Positions 9,018 through 18,891 of a stretch of DNA of 64,000 nucleotides are shown here, piece by piece. A model generated the notes under the pieces. The model did not search any database, was not told where the DNA came from, and saw only the letters and a list, made by a program, of their open reading frames with translations. Each line of letters begins with the position of its first letter. Position 1 is the stretch's first letter. A program made the translations under genes and the position numbers. Source of the stretch: Fodinibacter sp963763015 (lineage in GTDB: Bacteria > Actinomycetota > Actinomycetes > Actinomycetales > Dermatophilaceae); contig CAVXML010000004.1 in the NCBI GenBank assembly GCA_963763015.1, forward strand, positions 74,878 to 138,877, written 5' to 3'.

Positions 9018-12000
9018 ATGACCGGTGACGTCCTCGACCGCTTCTCCCCCGCCACGGCCGCCTGGTTCCGGGGCAGTTTCCGGGCGCCCACCGCCGCCCA
9101 GGAGGGGGCCTGGGCGGCGATCAGCAGCGGACACGACGCCCTCGTCGTGGCGCCGACGGGCTCCGGCAAGACCCTGTCCGCGTTCCTCTGGGCCCTCGAC
9201 CGCCTGGCAGCACAGCCCGTTCCGACCGAGCGCAAGGAGCGCTGCCGGGTCCTGTACGTCTCCCCCATGAAGGCCCTGGCCGTCGACGTCGAGCGCAACC
9301 TGCGCAGCCCGCTCGTCGGCATCCGGCACGCCGCCGCCCGGCTCGGTGTGCCGGAACCGGACATCACCGTCGCGGTGCGCTCCGGCGACACCCCCGCCGA
9401 CGAGCGCCGCGCCTTCGCCCGGGCCCCCTCCGACGTGCTCATCACCACGCCCGAGTCGCTGTTCCTCATCCTGACCTCCGCCGCTCGTGAGGCCCTCGCC
9501 GGAGTCGAGACGGTCATCCTCGACGAGGTCCACGCGGTGGCGGGAACCAAGCGCGGCGCGCACCTTGCCCTGTCGTTGGAGCGCCTCGACGCCCTGCTGC
9601 CACATCCGGCCCAGCGCATCGGGCTCTCAGCCACCGTGCGGCCGGTGGAGGAGGTCGCCCGCTACCTCGCCGGAGGCCGGCCGGTCGACGTCGTGCAGCC
9701 TCCGTCGACCAAGGAGTGGGACCTGCGGGTCGTCGTCCCCGTTCCCGACATGGCCGAGCTCGGTCAGCCCACCGGTGACCTGTCCGGGGCGGCAGCCGGA
9801 CCGGAGCAGCGGGCCTCCATCTGGCCGCACGTCGAGGAGCGCATCGTCGACCTCGTCGCCGAGCACACCTCGACCCTGGTCTTCTCCAACAGCCGCCGCC
9901 TTGCCGAGCGCCTGACCACCCGTCTCAACGAGATCTGGGAGGAGCGCTCCGAGCCGGATGCCGCGCCGCCCGCCGCGCCCACCCGCCCTCCCGCCCAGGT
10001 CATGGCGCAGTCCGGCGCCTCGAGCGGTGCCCCGGCGGTGCTCGCCCGGGCTCACCACGGCTCGGTGAGCAAGGAGCAGCGCGCGACCATCGAGGAGGAG
10101 CTGAAGTCGGGCCGCCTGCCGGCGGTCGTGGCCACGAGCAGCCTCGAGCTCGGCATCGACATGGGTGCCGTGGACCTCGTGGTGCAGGTCGAGTCACCGC
10201 CCTCGGTCGCGTCGGGGCTGCAGCGGGTGGGCCGGGCCGGCCACCAGGTCGGGGCGGTGAGCCGCGGTGTCCTCTTCCCGAAGTTCCGTGGCGACCTGGT
10301 GCAGACGGCCGTGGTGGTCGAGCGCATGCTCGCGGGTGAGATCGAGGCCATGCGCGTGCCGGCCAACCCCCTCGACGTCCTCGCGCAGCAGGTGGTCGCG
10401 ATGTGCGCCCTCGACGAGTGGAGCGTCGACGACGTGCTGGCCCTTGCCCGCCGCTCGGCCCCGTACGCCTCGCTCACCAGACCCGTGCTCGAGTCGGTGC
10501 TCGACATGCTCGCTGGTCGCTACCCCAGTGACGAGTTCGCCGAGCTGCGGGCCCGGATCACCTGGGACCGCCTCTCCGACACCCTGACCGGTCGTCGCGG
10601 CGCCCAGCGCCTGGCCGTCACCTCCGGCGGCACCATTCCCGACCGCGGGCTGTATGCCGTGTTCCTCGCCACGGGTGACGGTCCGGGCCGCCGGGTGGGC
10701 GAGCTCGACGAGGAGATGGTCTACGAGTCGCGCGTCGGCGACCTGTTCACCCTGGGCACGAGCACGTGGCGCATCGAGGACATCACGCACGACCGTGTTC
10801 TCGTGACCCCCGCGCCGGGGCTGCCGGGACGGCTGCCGTTCTGGAAGGGCGACTCCCTCGGCCGCCCGGCCGAGCTGGGACGAGCCGTGGGGGCCTTCGT
10901 CCGAGAGGTCGAGGCCCTCGGCCCGGATGCCGCTCGCACCCGGGTCATGGCAGCCGGCCTCGACGAATGGGCCGCCGACAACCTGCTCGGGTACCTTCGC
11001 GAGCAGCGCGAGGCCACCGGCCACGTGCCCGACGACCGCACGATCGTCGTCGAGCGCTTCCGCGACGAGCTCGGTGACTGGCGCGTCGCGCTCCACTCCC
11101 CGTTCGGTGCCCAGGTGCACGCGCCCTGGGCGCTCGCCGTGAGCGCCCGCCTGCGCGACCGCTTCGGCGTCGACGTGCAGGCGATGCACGGCGACGACGG
11201 CATCGTGCTGCGCCTGCCCGACCTCGAGCTCGACGAGGTCGACGGTGTGAGTGAGCGGGGAGTGGGTCGCGAGCTGCTCGACCTCGTGACGATCGAGCCC
11301 GACGACGTCCGCGGCCTGGTCACCGAGGAGATCGGCGGCTCCGCCCTGTTCGCGTCGCGCTTCCGCGAGTGCGCCGCGCGGGCCCTGCTCCTGCCACGTC
11401 GGCGCCCCGACCGCCGCCAGCCGCTGTGGCAGCAGCGCCAGCGTGCCTCGCAGCTGCTCGAGGTGGCCAGCCAGTACCCCTCCTTCCCCATCGTCCTGGA
11501 GGCCGTGAGGGAGTGCGTCCAGGACGTCTACGACGTGCCCGGCCTCGTCGACCTCATGCGCGACATCGCGTCGCGCCGGGTCACCGTCGTCGACGTCGAG
11601 AGCTCGACGCCGTCGCCGTTCGCCAAGTCGCTGCTCTTCGGCTACGTCGCCCAGTTCCTGTACGAGGGGGACTCCCCCCTGGCCGAGCGCCGGGCCGCGG
11701 CCCTGGCCCTCGACCCCAGCCTGCTCGCCGAGCTGCTCGGCACCAGCGAGGGTCTGGCCCTGCGCGACCTCCTCGACACCGAGCAGATCGCCCGCACGGA
11801 GGCAGAGCTGCAGCGCCTCACCCCCGAGCGGGCCGCCCGCGACGGCGACGACGTCCTCGACCTCCTGCGCTCGCTCGGCCCGCTGTCGACCGACGGCATC
11901 CTCGCCCGCTGCCGCGAGGGCACGAGCGGCGCCGACGTCGAGGACTGGCTCACCGGCCTGGAGGGGTCGCGACAGGTCATCCCCGTGCGCGTGGCCGGGG

Positions 12001-13710
12001 AGGAACGGTGGTCGGCCATCGACGACGCCTCGCGCCTGCGCGACGCGCTCGGGGTGTCGCTTCCTCCCGGTGTGCCCCAGACCTTCCTGGAGCCGGTTCC
12101 CGACCCGCTCGGTGACCTCGTCGCCCGCTACGCCCGCACCCACGTGCCCTTCCACGTCGTCGAGGTCGCGCGCGCCTACGGCCTCGGGACTGCCGTGGCG
12201 TCCACCGCCCTCGCCCGGCTCGTGGCCAGCGGCCGCGTCGTCGAGGGCGAGCTGCTCCCCACGGGGGGCGGCGCCACGGAGTTCTGCGACGCGGAGGTGC
12301 TGCGGATGCTGCGGCGCCGCTCGCTCGCGGCGCTGCGCGCCGAGGTCGAGCCGGTCACCCCCGTCGAGCTGTCGCGCTTCCTGCAGGACTGGCAGGGCGT
12401 GGGTGGCCGGCTGCGCGGGCGCGAGGGGCTCGTCAGGGTCGTCGAGCAGCTGAGCGGTGCCGTCCTGCCGGCGAGCGCCCTGGAGTCCCTCGTGCTGACG
12501 ACGAGGGTGGCCGACTACTCGCCCGGGATGCTCGACGAGCTGATGGCGACCGGTGAGGTCCTCTGGTGCGGCCACGGGTCCCTCCCCGGCGACGACGGGT
12601 GGATCTCGCTCCACCTCTCCGACTCGGCGCACCTGACCCTGCCGGGCCCCGACCCCGAGCGAGTACCGAGCGACGACGGCATCGCGGTCCTCGACGCCCT
12701 GGCCGGCGGGGGCGCCCACTTCTTCCGCACCCTCTCCGACCAGATCGGGTCCACCGACGACGAGGCCTTGGCGGCGACCCTCTGGGACCTCGTCTGGGCG
12801 GGGCGCGTCACCGGCGACACCTTCGCCCCCGTGCGGGCGCTGCTCGCCGGAGGTCGCACCGCCCATCGCCGCACGGCATCCGGCCCGCGACGAAGCCGGT
12901 ACGCCGGTCGTCGGGGTCCGCTCGGCGGCCTGGGTGCCGCACCCGTCCGGCCCTCGCTGCCGAGCCGGTCCGGCCCGCCCCGGGTGGCGGGGCGGTGGTC
13001 GCTCCTGCCGCCGGTCGAGCTCGACCCGACGCTTCGGGCCTACGCCACGGCAGAGCTGCTCCTCGATCGGCACGGGGTGCTGACCCGTGGCGCCACCGCG
13101 GCCGAGGACGTCCCCGGCGGCTTCGCGGCGATCTACCGCGTGCTCGCCCGGGCAGAGGAGGCCGGGCGCGTGCGCCGGGGCTACTTCGTCGAGGGGCTCG
13201 GCGCCTCGCAGTTCGGCACCACCGGCGCTGTCGACCGCCTGCGCACTGGCGCGGGTCCCGTCGGACGCTCGCGAGGCGACCGGCCGGGCCCCACGAGCGC
13301 GGCGGTCGTCCTCGCTGCCAGCGACCCGGCCAACCCCTACGGGGCGGCGCTCCCCTGGCCGGAGCGCGCGGTCGACCCGTCCGACGGTGCGACCTGACCA
13401 TCCCACCGACAAGCGCCGCCGCCACCAGCCCGGTCGCAGGGCCGGCGCCGTGGTGGTCCTCGTCGACGGCGAGCTCGTCCTCTACGTCGAGCGGGGCGGC
13501 CGGACGCTGCTGACCTACCGCGACGACCCCGCTCTGCTGACCGTGGCGGCGACCGCTCTGGCCCACTCCGTGCGGCGTGGCTCCCTTGGCCGGGTCACCG
13601 TCGAGAAGGCCGACGGCGGACCGCTCCTCGGCTCGGGACACCCGGTTGTCGCGGCCCTCGAGGAGGCCGGCTTCCACCTCACGCCGCGCGGTCTGCGGAT
13701 CCGGCGGTGA
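9018..13710 (+). CDS. lhr: Large ATP-dependent helicase Lhr (frameshifted near the 3' end)
   Basis: Superfamily 2 helicase. Walker A VAPTGSGKT, DEVH box (ILDEVHAV) and the SF2 motif LSATVRP lie in the first 220 residues. Motif VI (QRVGRAGHQ) and the long Lhr-specific C-terminal part follow. The uninterrupted frame stops at 13397 (1459 aa). The usual Lhr C-terminus (AGAVVVLVDGELVLYVERGG ... VEKADGG) continues in the next frame from about 13396 to the TGA at 13710. One extra base near 13390-13396 explains this. Corrected length is about 1563 aa, matching full-length actinobacterial Lhr. Role: 3'-5' translocase/helicase on ssDNA and DNA-RNA hybrids, DNA-damage linked. The Nei-type glycosylase follows 6 bp later. 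Confidence 0.93.
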
Positions 13711-13716
13711 CGACCG

Positions 13717-14583
13717 GTGCCCGAGGGTGACACCGTCCACCGGACCGCCGACCGGCTGCACCGCGCCCTCGCCGGACGGGTCGTCGAACGGGTCGAGCTG
13801 CGCTGGCCCTCGGTGCCCGACGTCGACCTGGCGGGTTCGCACACCCTGGAGGTCGTCGCCCGCGGCAAGCACCTCCTCCACCGCTTCGACACCGGTGCGA
13901 CGCTGCACACGCACCTGCGCATGGAGGGGCAGTGGCGCGTCGAGCACCCCGGGCCGCCGACCCGTCGGGCGCTTCGGCGCCCGGACGTCCGCGCCGCCGT
14001 GCTCACCGACGAGTGGTCCGCCGTGGGCCTGCGGCTCGGCATGCTTGATCTCGTGCCCACGACCGGCGAGCACGACCTCGTCGGCCACCTCGGGCCCGAC
14101 GTGCTCGGTCCCGACTGGAACGTCCAGCTCGCGGCTGAGCGGGTGACGGCATACCCGGGCTCGATCGGTGACGCCCTGCTGGACCAGCGGGTGCTCGCCG
14201 GGGTCGGCACGTTCTGGGCGAGCGAGCTGCTCTTCCTCGAGCGCCTCCCGCCGTGGATGCCGGCCCACCAGGTGGGAGGCGAGGCGGTGGTCCGGCTGCT
14301 GCAGCGCCTGCACCGGCTGATGGACCTCGCTCGGCGCACCGGCTGGCAGGCGAGCACCGGGGTCCAGCGCTCCGGTGACGAGGCCTACGTGCACGCACGG
14401 TCCGGCCGGCCCTGCCGACGCTGCGGGGACACCGTGCGGGTCGCCCTGACCGGTGCGGCGCCGAGGCAGCGCACACTCTTCTCGTGCCCAACGTGCCAGG
14501 GCGGGCTGGCGCCCACCGACGACGGCCGGGCTCAGCGGCCCCTCGGGTCTGGCGGACCCGGTGCCTACCGCACCCGCGGGTGA
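13717..14583 (+). CDS. Fpg/Nei family DNA glycosylase (Nei2-like)
   Basis: 288 aa. Begins M-P-E-G-D with the invariant Pro2 (Schiff-base nucleophile) and Glu3. Residues about 140-200 form the helix-two-turn-helix region (SIGDALLDQRVLAGVGTFWASE). A C-terminal zinc finger has four cysteines (CRRC and CPTC, with QRTLFSCPTC). It removes oxidised bases and cleaves abasic sites. GTG start at 13717 is 6 bp after the frame-corrected end of lhr, so the two repair genes probably form an operon. The last 40 residues after the finger are low complexity. Confidence 0.92.
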   Translation: MPEGDTVHRTADRLHRALAGRVVERVELRWPSVPDVDLAGSHTLEVVARGKHLLHRFDTGATLHTHLRMEGQWRVEHPGPPTRRALRRPDVRAAVLTDEWSAVGLRLGMLDLVPTTGEHDLVGHLGPDVLGPDWNVQLAAERVTAYPGSIGDALLDQRVLAGVGTFWASELLFLERLPPWMPAHQVGGEAVVRLLQRLHRLMDLARRTGWQASTGVQRSGDEAYVHARSGRPCRRCGDTVRVALTGAAPRQRTLFSCPTCQGGLAPTDDGRAQRPLGSGGPGAYRTRG

Positions 14584-14593
14584 GGCGGTGACG

Positions 14594-14902
14594 TCAGGCC
14601 GCGGAGGCGGAGACCGACTCGCCGGAGCGAGCCGCACCCACCGGCAGGGTCACCGGCGCGGTGAGGGTCTCGACCCGCTCGACCCGCTCGCTGACCAGGC
14701 CCAGAACCTCCGACAGGGTGAGGCCCAGGCCGGTGCACACGGCGGCGAGCAGCTCGGAGGAGGCCTCCTTCGTGCCTCGCTCGAGCTCGCTGAGGTAACC
14801 CAGGGAGACCGAGGCCGACGCCGCGACGTCGCGAAGGGTCCGCCCCTGGCCCTGGCGGATCTCGCGCAGGACCTCGCCGAGCTCGTTCCGAAGCAGGATC
14901 AC
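14594..14902 (-). CDS. clgR: XRE-family transcriptional regulator ClgR
   Basis: 102 aa with a helix-turn-helix at about residues 10-65 (LREIRQGQGRTLRDVA, VSLGYLSELERGTKEAS), the characteristic ClgR/Cro-C1 sequence that ends in an Ala/Ser-rich tail. In actinobacteria ClgR activates clp protease and repair genes. GTG 14902 has a strong GGAGG 5 nt upstream and overlaps the cinA stop (GTGA). The order rimO-pgsA-cinA-clgR is a conserved actinobacterial string. The C-terminal Ser-Ala-Ala end may serve as a Clp degron, as reported for ClgR in relatives. Confidence 0.9.
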   Translation of the reverse strand: MILLRNELGEVLREIRQGQGRTLRDVAASASVSLGYLSELERGTKEASSELLAAVCTGLGLTLSEVLGLVSERVERVETLTAPVTLPVGAARSGESVSASAA

Positions 14903-15459
14903 GGCGCCTCCTCTCGCTCCTCGTGGTGCACGTGCCGTACTTCCCGTCCACCGTACCCCGCGCCGCCGATGTCGTCGCGGAGGTTCTGCAGACCCCGCTC
15001 GGCCAGGTGAAGGGCCGCCCGGACGCTGGCCGAGCGGATCTCCGGTCGGTCGCCGGTGAACGCATACCGCTCCACGAGGATTCCCCACGGGCCGGCGGCG
15101 GCGGCGAAGACGGTGCCGACGGGCATCCCGTCGGCCTGATCAGGACCCGCCACGCCGGTGGTGGCCAGCCCGACGTCGCACCGCAGCACTCGACGGGCAC
15201 CATCGGCCAGCTGGCGCGCCACCTCTGCGCGAACCGCACCCTCGCGCCTGAGCAGCTCCGGGTCGACGCCCAGGACCAAGGCCTTGAGGTCGCTCGCGTA
15301 GGCGACCACACCGCCGCGCACGACGGTGGACGCCCCGGGCACGCTCGTGAGCGCGGCGCACACCAGACCGCCCGTCAGTGACTCGGCTGTGCCGACGGTC
15401 AGGCCCGCCTGTCGGAGCCGGCTCACGACCTCCGCAGCCACCGCCGACGTCCCGGTCAT
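14899..15459 (-). CDS. cinA: CinA C-terminal-type nicotinamide-nucleotide amidohydrolase
   Basis: 186 aa containing AESLTGGLVCAALTSVPGAS and TTGVAGPDQADGMPVGTV, the PncC/CinA amidase signature. The N-terminal molybdopterin-like domain of long CinA is absent, as is usual in this actinobacterial operon. It deamidates NMN to NaMN in pyridine nucleotide recycling. ATG at 15459 overlaps the pgsA stop, and its stop overlaps the clgR GTG. The last 20 residues are charged and His/Glu-rich. Confidence 0.9.
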   Translation of the reverse strand: MTGTSAVAAEVVSRLRQAGLTVGTAESLTGGLVCAALTSVPGASTVVRGGVVAYASDLKALVLGVDPELLRREGAVRAEVARQLADGARRVLRCDVGLATTGVAGPDQADGMPVGTVFAAAAGPWGILVERYAFTGDRPEIRSASVRAALHLAERGLQNLRDDIGGAGYGGREVRHVHHEEREEAP

Positions 15460-16208
15460 GCTCGGGTGCGGCCCTCGCGGGTCGCGGCCCGTGCTGCGCG
15501 CTCGGCACGCGCAGCCCGCTTGCGCATCGCGCGCTCGCTGGTGCGCCGCAGGCGCAGCGCCTGGACCAGGTAGTCCACGCCGGTGACCACGGTGACGACC
15601 ACCGCCGCGCCCAGGGAGAGCGCGGCGACCCAGTCCCAGAGCTCCGGCACCGGGAGCGTCCACCGCGGCATCACGTAGAACCCGATGCCGACGGTCTGGA
15701 GCAGGGTCTTGAGCTTGCCGCCCCGCCCGGCCGCCATGACACCGTGGCGGATCACCCAGAACCGGACCGCGGTGATACCCCACTCGCGGACGAGGACCAG
15801 TGCGGTCACCCACCACCAGACCTCGCCGATGGCCGAGAGACCCACGAGCGCCATCGTGACCAGCGCCTTGTCGGCGATCGGGTCGGCGACCTTGCCGAAG
15901 TTGGTGACGAGCCCGCGGCTGCGCGCCAGGTCACCGTCGATCCGGTCGGTCAGCATGGCCACGGAGAAGACGCCGAAGGCAGCCCACCGGTAGCCGGCCG
16001 AGCCGCCACCGTCGACGAGCAGGAGCCAGCCGAACACGGGGACGAGAAGCAGCCGGAACACCGTGAGGTAGTTCGCGATGTTCCAGGCGCTGGGGCCCGT
16101 GGTGGGGACCACCGGGCTGGCCGGGTCGATGCCCGCACGGTAGGGGTCGGTGGCCCTGCCCTCCGCGAGGGGCCCGGGGCGGACCGGCCGGACCGGCTTG
16201 TCGCTCAT
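15456..16208 (-). CDS. pgsA: CDP-diacylglycerol--glycerol-3-phosphate 3-phosphatidyltransferase
   Basis: 250 aa membrane enzyme with the CDP-alcohol phosphotransferase motif D-x2-DG-x2-AR-x8-G-x3-D-x3-D, read as DRIDGDLARSRGLVTNFGKVADPIAD split over residues of the second membrane helix region. About five or six membrane segments follow. It commits CDP-DAG to phosphatidylglycerol and cardiolipin synthesis. The N-terminal 40 residues are polar and the C-terminal 30 are Arg-rich. ATGA overlaps join it to rimO upstream and cinA downstream. Confidence 0.92.
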   Translation of the reverse strand: MSDKPVRPVRPGPLAEGRATDPYRAGIDPASPVVPTTGPSAWNIANYLTVFRLLLVPVFGWLLLVDGGGSAGYRWAAFGVFSVAMLTDRIDGDLARSRGLVTNFGKVADPIADKALVTMALVGLSAIGEVWWWVTALVLVREWGITAVRFWVIRHGVMAAGRGGKLKTLLQTVGIGFYVMPRWTLPVPELWDWVAALSLGAAVVVTVVTGVDYLVQALRLRRTSERAMRKRAARAERAARAATREGRTRA

Positions 16209-17629
16209 CGCGCCTCAACCACCAGGTCCACCCCCACGGCATCGACGACGACGGCGTCCACGAACGAGCCGGCCGCGACCGGGAGGGCGCCCGACGACCC
16301 CCGCAGCAGGCACACCCCGTCGACGTCCGGCCCCTGGTGCTCGGCGCGTCCCACCGCGACGCCTGGATCCTCGTCGTCGTGCTCGTCCACGAGGACCACC
16401 ACCTGCTCGCCGACCCGCTCGGCCGCTCGCTGTGCGGTGAGCTGCTCGACGAGGGCGGTCACGCGCTCCACGCGCTCGGCCACGACCTCCTCGGGCAGCT
16501 TGCCGTCCAGCCCCTCGGCCTCGGTCCCGTCCTCGTCGGAGTAGCCGAACACCCCCACGACGTCGAGCCGCGCGTGCGTGAGGAACCGCTCGAGCTCGCC
16601 GACGTCCGCGTCGGTCTCACCGGGAAAGCCGACGATGACGTTGCTGCGGACCCCGGCCTGCGGCTCCCGCTCCCTGACCCGTCCCACGAGGTCGAGGAAC
16701 GCCTCGGTGCCACCGAACCGACGCATCCGGCGCAGCACCGGCGTCGAGGCGTGCTGGAACGACAGGTCGTACCACGGCATGACGCCCGGGGTGGTCGCCA
16801 TCGCCTCGAGCAGCCCGGGCCGCACCTCGGCCGGCTGGAGGTAGGAGACCCGCACCCGCGCGACGCCCTCGACCGCGCAGAGCTCCGGGAGCAGCTTCTC
16901 CAGGAGGGCGAGGTCACCGAGGTCCTTGCCGTAGGAGGTGGAGTTCTCGCTCACGAGGAGGAGCTCGCTGACACCGGTCGAGCCCAGCCAGCGCGCCTCG
17001 GTCAGGACGTCGGTCGGGCGCCGCGACACGAACGACCCCCGGAACATCGGGATGGCGCAGAACGAGCACCGCCGGTCGCATCCGCTGGCGATCTTCAGCG
17101 GCGCCCACGGCCGGTCGTCGAGCCGGGCCCTGACGACGTCCCCGGCCGTGTTCCCGTGACCCGGCAGCGCCACGCCGGCCGCCGCGCCCGCCCGGTCGAG
17201 CGGGGTGAGGGGCAACAGGGCCCGTCGGTCCGACGGCACGTGGGAGGCCACCGTCTCACCGTCGAGCACCGCTCGCAGGTGGGTGGACATGTCGCGGTAC
17301 GAGTCGAACCCAAGGACGGCGTCGGCATCCGGCAGCGCGTCGGCGAGGTCCCGGCCGTAGCGTTCGGCGAGGCAGCCGACCGCCACGACGGCCCGCGTGC
17401 GTCCGCTCTCCTTGAGGTCGGCCGCCTCGAGGAGCGTGTCGATCGAGTCCTTCTTCGCCTGCTGGACGAACCCGCACGTGTTGACGAGTGCGACGTCGGC
17501 ATCGGCCGCGTCGTCGACGAGCGTCCAGCCATCCGCGGCGAGGCGGCCGGCGAGCTCCTCGGAGTCCACCTCGTTGCGGGTGCACCCGAGGGTCACCAGC
17601 GCGACGCTGCCGCGGGCGGACGTGGTCAT
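16205..17629 (-). CDS. rimO: Ribosomal protein S12 methylthiotransferase RimO
   Basis: 474 aa radical-SAM enzyme. The N-terminal UPF0004 domain has three cluster cysteines (TLGCTRN, NTCGF, VGCLA). The radical SAM motif CDRRCSFC lies at about residue 180, and a C-terminal TRAM-like domain ends the protein. It adds a methylthio group to an Asp of S12. Start ATG 17629 was chosen over upstream in-frame ATGs because a TAGAGT -10 box (17637-17642) sits 7 nt before it. First gene of the rimO-pgsA-cinA-clgR operon. Confidence 0.94.
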   Translation of the reverse strand: MTTSARGSVALVTLGCTRNEVDSEELAGRLAADGWTLVDDAADADVALVNTCGFVQQAKKDSIDTLLEAADLKESGRTRAVVAVGCLAERYGRDLADALPDADAVLGFDSYRDMSTHLRAVLDGETVASHVPSDRRALLPLTPLDRAGAAAGVALPGHGNTAGDVVRARLDDRPWAPLKIASGCDRRCSFCAIPMFRGSFVSRRPTDVLTEARWLGSTGVSELLLVSENSTSYGKDLGDLALLEKLLPELCAVEGVARVRVSYLQPAEVRPGLLEAMATTPGVMPWYDLSFQHASTPVLRRMRRFGGTEAFLDLVGRVREREPQAGVRSNVIVGFPGETDADVGELERFLTHARLDVVGVFGYSDEDGTEAEGLDGKLPEEVVAERVERVTALVEQLTAQRAAERVGEQVVVLVDEHDDEDPGVAVGRAEHQGPDVDGVCLLRGSSGALPVAAGSFVDAVVVDAVGVDLVVEAR

Positions 17630-17636
17630 GTCCGTC

Positions 17637-17642
17637 ACTCTA
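17637..17642 (-). promoter_or_regulatory. -10 box TAGAGT, rimO operon
   Basis: Minus-strand TAGAGT lies 7 nt before ATG 17629, consistent with a leaderless rimO-pgsA-cinA-clgR message. Confidence 0.5.
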
Positions 17643-17675
17643 GTTGGGCGCGGTGGCCGCATCGCTCGGCCCGAG

Positions 17676-17681
17676 TAGGGT
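17676..17681 (+). promoter_or_regulatory. -10 box TAGGGT, dipeptidase gene
   Basis: TAGGGT lies 6 nt before ATG 17688 and is divergent from the rimO promoter 34 bp away. It fits leaderless initiation. Confidence 0.5.
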
Positions 17682-17687
17682 CTGCGC

Positions 17688-18884
17688 ATGCCCACGGACA
17701 CGCTCGGCCGGATGCGCGCGCTCCTCGCCGAGCACGTCCTCGTGGACGGACACAACGACCTCCCCTGGGAGGCCCGGGAACGGGCCGGCTACGACTGGGA
17801 CCGGCTCGACCTGTCCGGAGCCCTTCCGACCCACACCGACCTCCCGCGGTTGCGGGCGGGCGGCGTCGGCGCCCAGTTCTGGTCGGTGTTCGTGCCTGCC
17901 CACCTGCAGGGGGAGTCCGCCGTCACTGCCACGCTGGAGCAGGTGGATGCCGTGCACGCGATGACCGCGCGGTACCCCGCCGATCTGGCGCTGGCCACGT
18001 CTGCCGCCGACGTGGCGACAGCCCGTGCCGGCGGTCGGATCGCCTCGCTCATGGGCGCGGAGGGCGGGCACAGCATCGGCTGCTCGCTCGGGGCGTTGCG
18101 CATGCTGTTCGCGCTGGGCGTGCGCTACCTCACCCTCACGCACAACCACAACGTGCCGTGGGCCGACTCGGCGACCGACGAACCGGTGCTCGGGGGCCTG
18201 TCCCCCTTCGGGCAGGAGGTGGTGCGCGAGATGAACCGGCTCGGCATGCTCGTCGACCTCTCCCACGTCTCGGCGGAGACGATGGGCGACGCCCTCGACG
18301 TCACCGAGGCGCCGGTCATGTTCTCCCACTCCTCGGCGCGCGCGGTGTGCGACCACCCGCGGAACGTGCCGGATGCCGTGCTGGAGCGGCTGCCGTCCAA
18401 CGGCGGCCTGTGCATGGTCACCTTCGTCCCGCGCTTCGTGTCCCAGGCGGTGCGCGACTGGGACCACGAGGCATCCGAGGCCGCCACCGCCGAGGGGATC
18501 GACCTCGAGGACGACACGCAGTATGACCCCTTCGTTGCGCGACGCCGACTCGCCCTCGGGTCACCGGTGGCGACGCTCGACGACGTCGTCGCCCACTGTG
18601 ACCACGTCCGCGAGGTGGCCGGCATCGAGCACATCGGCCTCGGCGGCGACTACGACGGCGTCGACGTCCTGCCCAGCGGGCTGGACGACGTGAGCTGCTA
18701 TCCCCGGTTGCTGGCAGCCCTCGCGGACCGGGGCTGGGGCGACGCCGACCTCGTCGCCCTGGCGGGCGGGAACGCGTTGCGCGTGCTCGGCGCCGCCGAG
18801 GATCGTGCTCGGGAGATCCAGGGTGGCCGAGGCCCGAGCCTGGCGCGCATCGAGGACCTCGACGGTCCATTGCCATCCGGCTGA
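17688..18884 (+). CDS. Membrane dipeptidase (peptidase M19, renal dipeptidase-like)
   Basis: 398 aa. VDGHNDLPW is the N-terminal His-x-Asp zinc motif, EGG supplies the bridging Glu (MGAEGGHSIG), and LTHNHNVPW, VDLSHVS and FSHSSARAVCDHPRN are the classic M19 motifs. GLGGDYDGVD closes the barrel. The family hydrolyses dipeptides, including D-amino-acid forms. No signal peptide is visible, so a cytoplasmic role in peptide turnover is likely. The stop is 7 bp from the convergent channel-like gene. Confidence 0.93.
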   Translation: MPTDTLGRMRALLAEHVLVDGHNDLPWEARERAGYDWDRLDLSGALPTHTDLPRLRAGGVGAQFWSVFVPAHLQGESAVTATLEQVDAVHAMTARYPADLALATSAADVATARAGGRIASLMGAEGGHSIGCSLGALRMLFALGVRYLTLTHNHNVPWADSATDEPVLGGLSPFGQEVVREMNRLGMLVDLSHVSAETMGDALDVTEAPVMFSHSSARAVCDHPRNVPDAVLERLPSNGGLCMVTFVPRFVSQAVRDWDHEASEAATAEGIDLEDDTQYDPFVARRRLALGSPVATLDDVVAHCDHVREVAGIEHIGLGGDYDGVDVLPSGLDDVSCYPRLLAALADRGWGDADLVALAGGNALRVLGAAEDRAREIQGGRGPSLARIEDLDGPLPSG

Positions 18885-18891
18885 GCGGACG

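Noticed and set aside
10194..13412. Very long open frame (over 1000 codons) on the minus strand opposite lhr
   Set aside because: Codon-shadow of a high-GC gene. The translation is low-complexity with no motif, while the plus strand is clearly Lhr.
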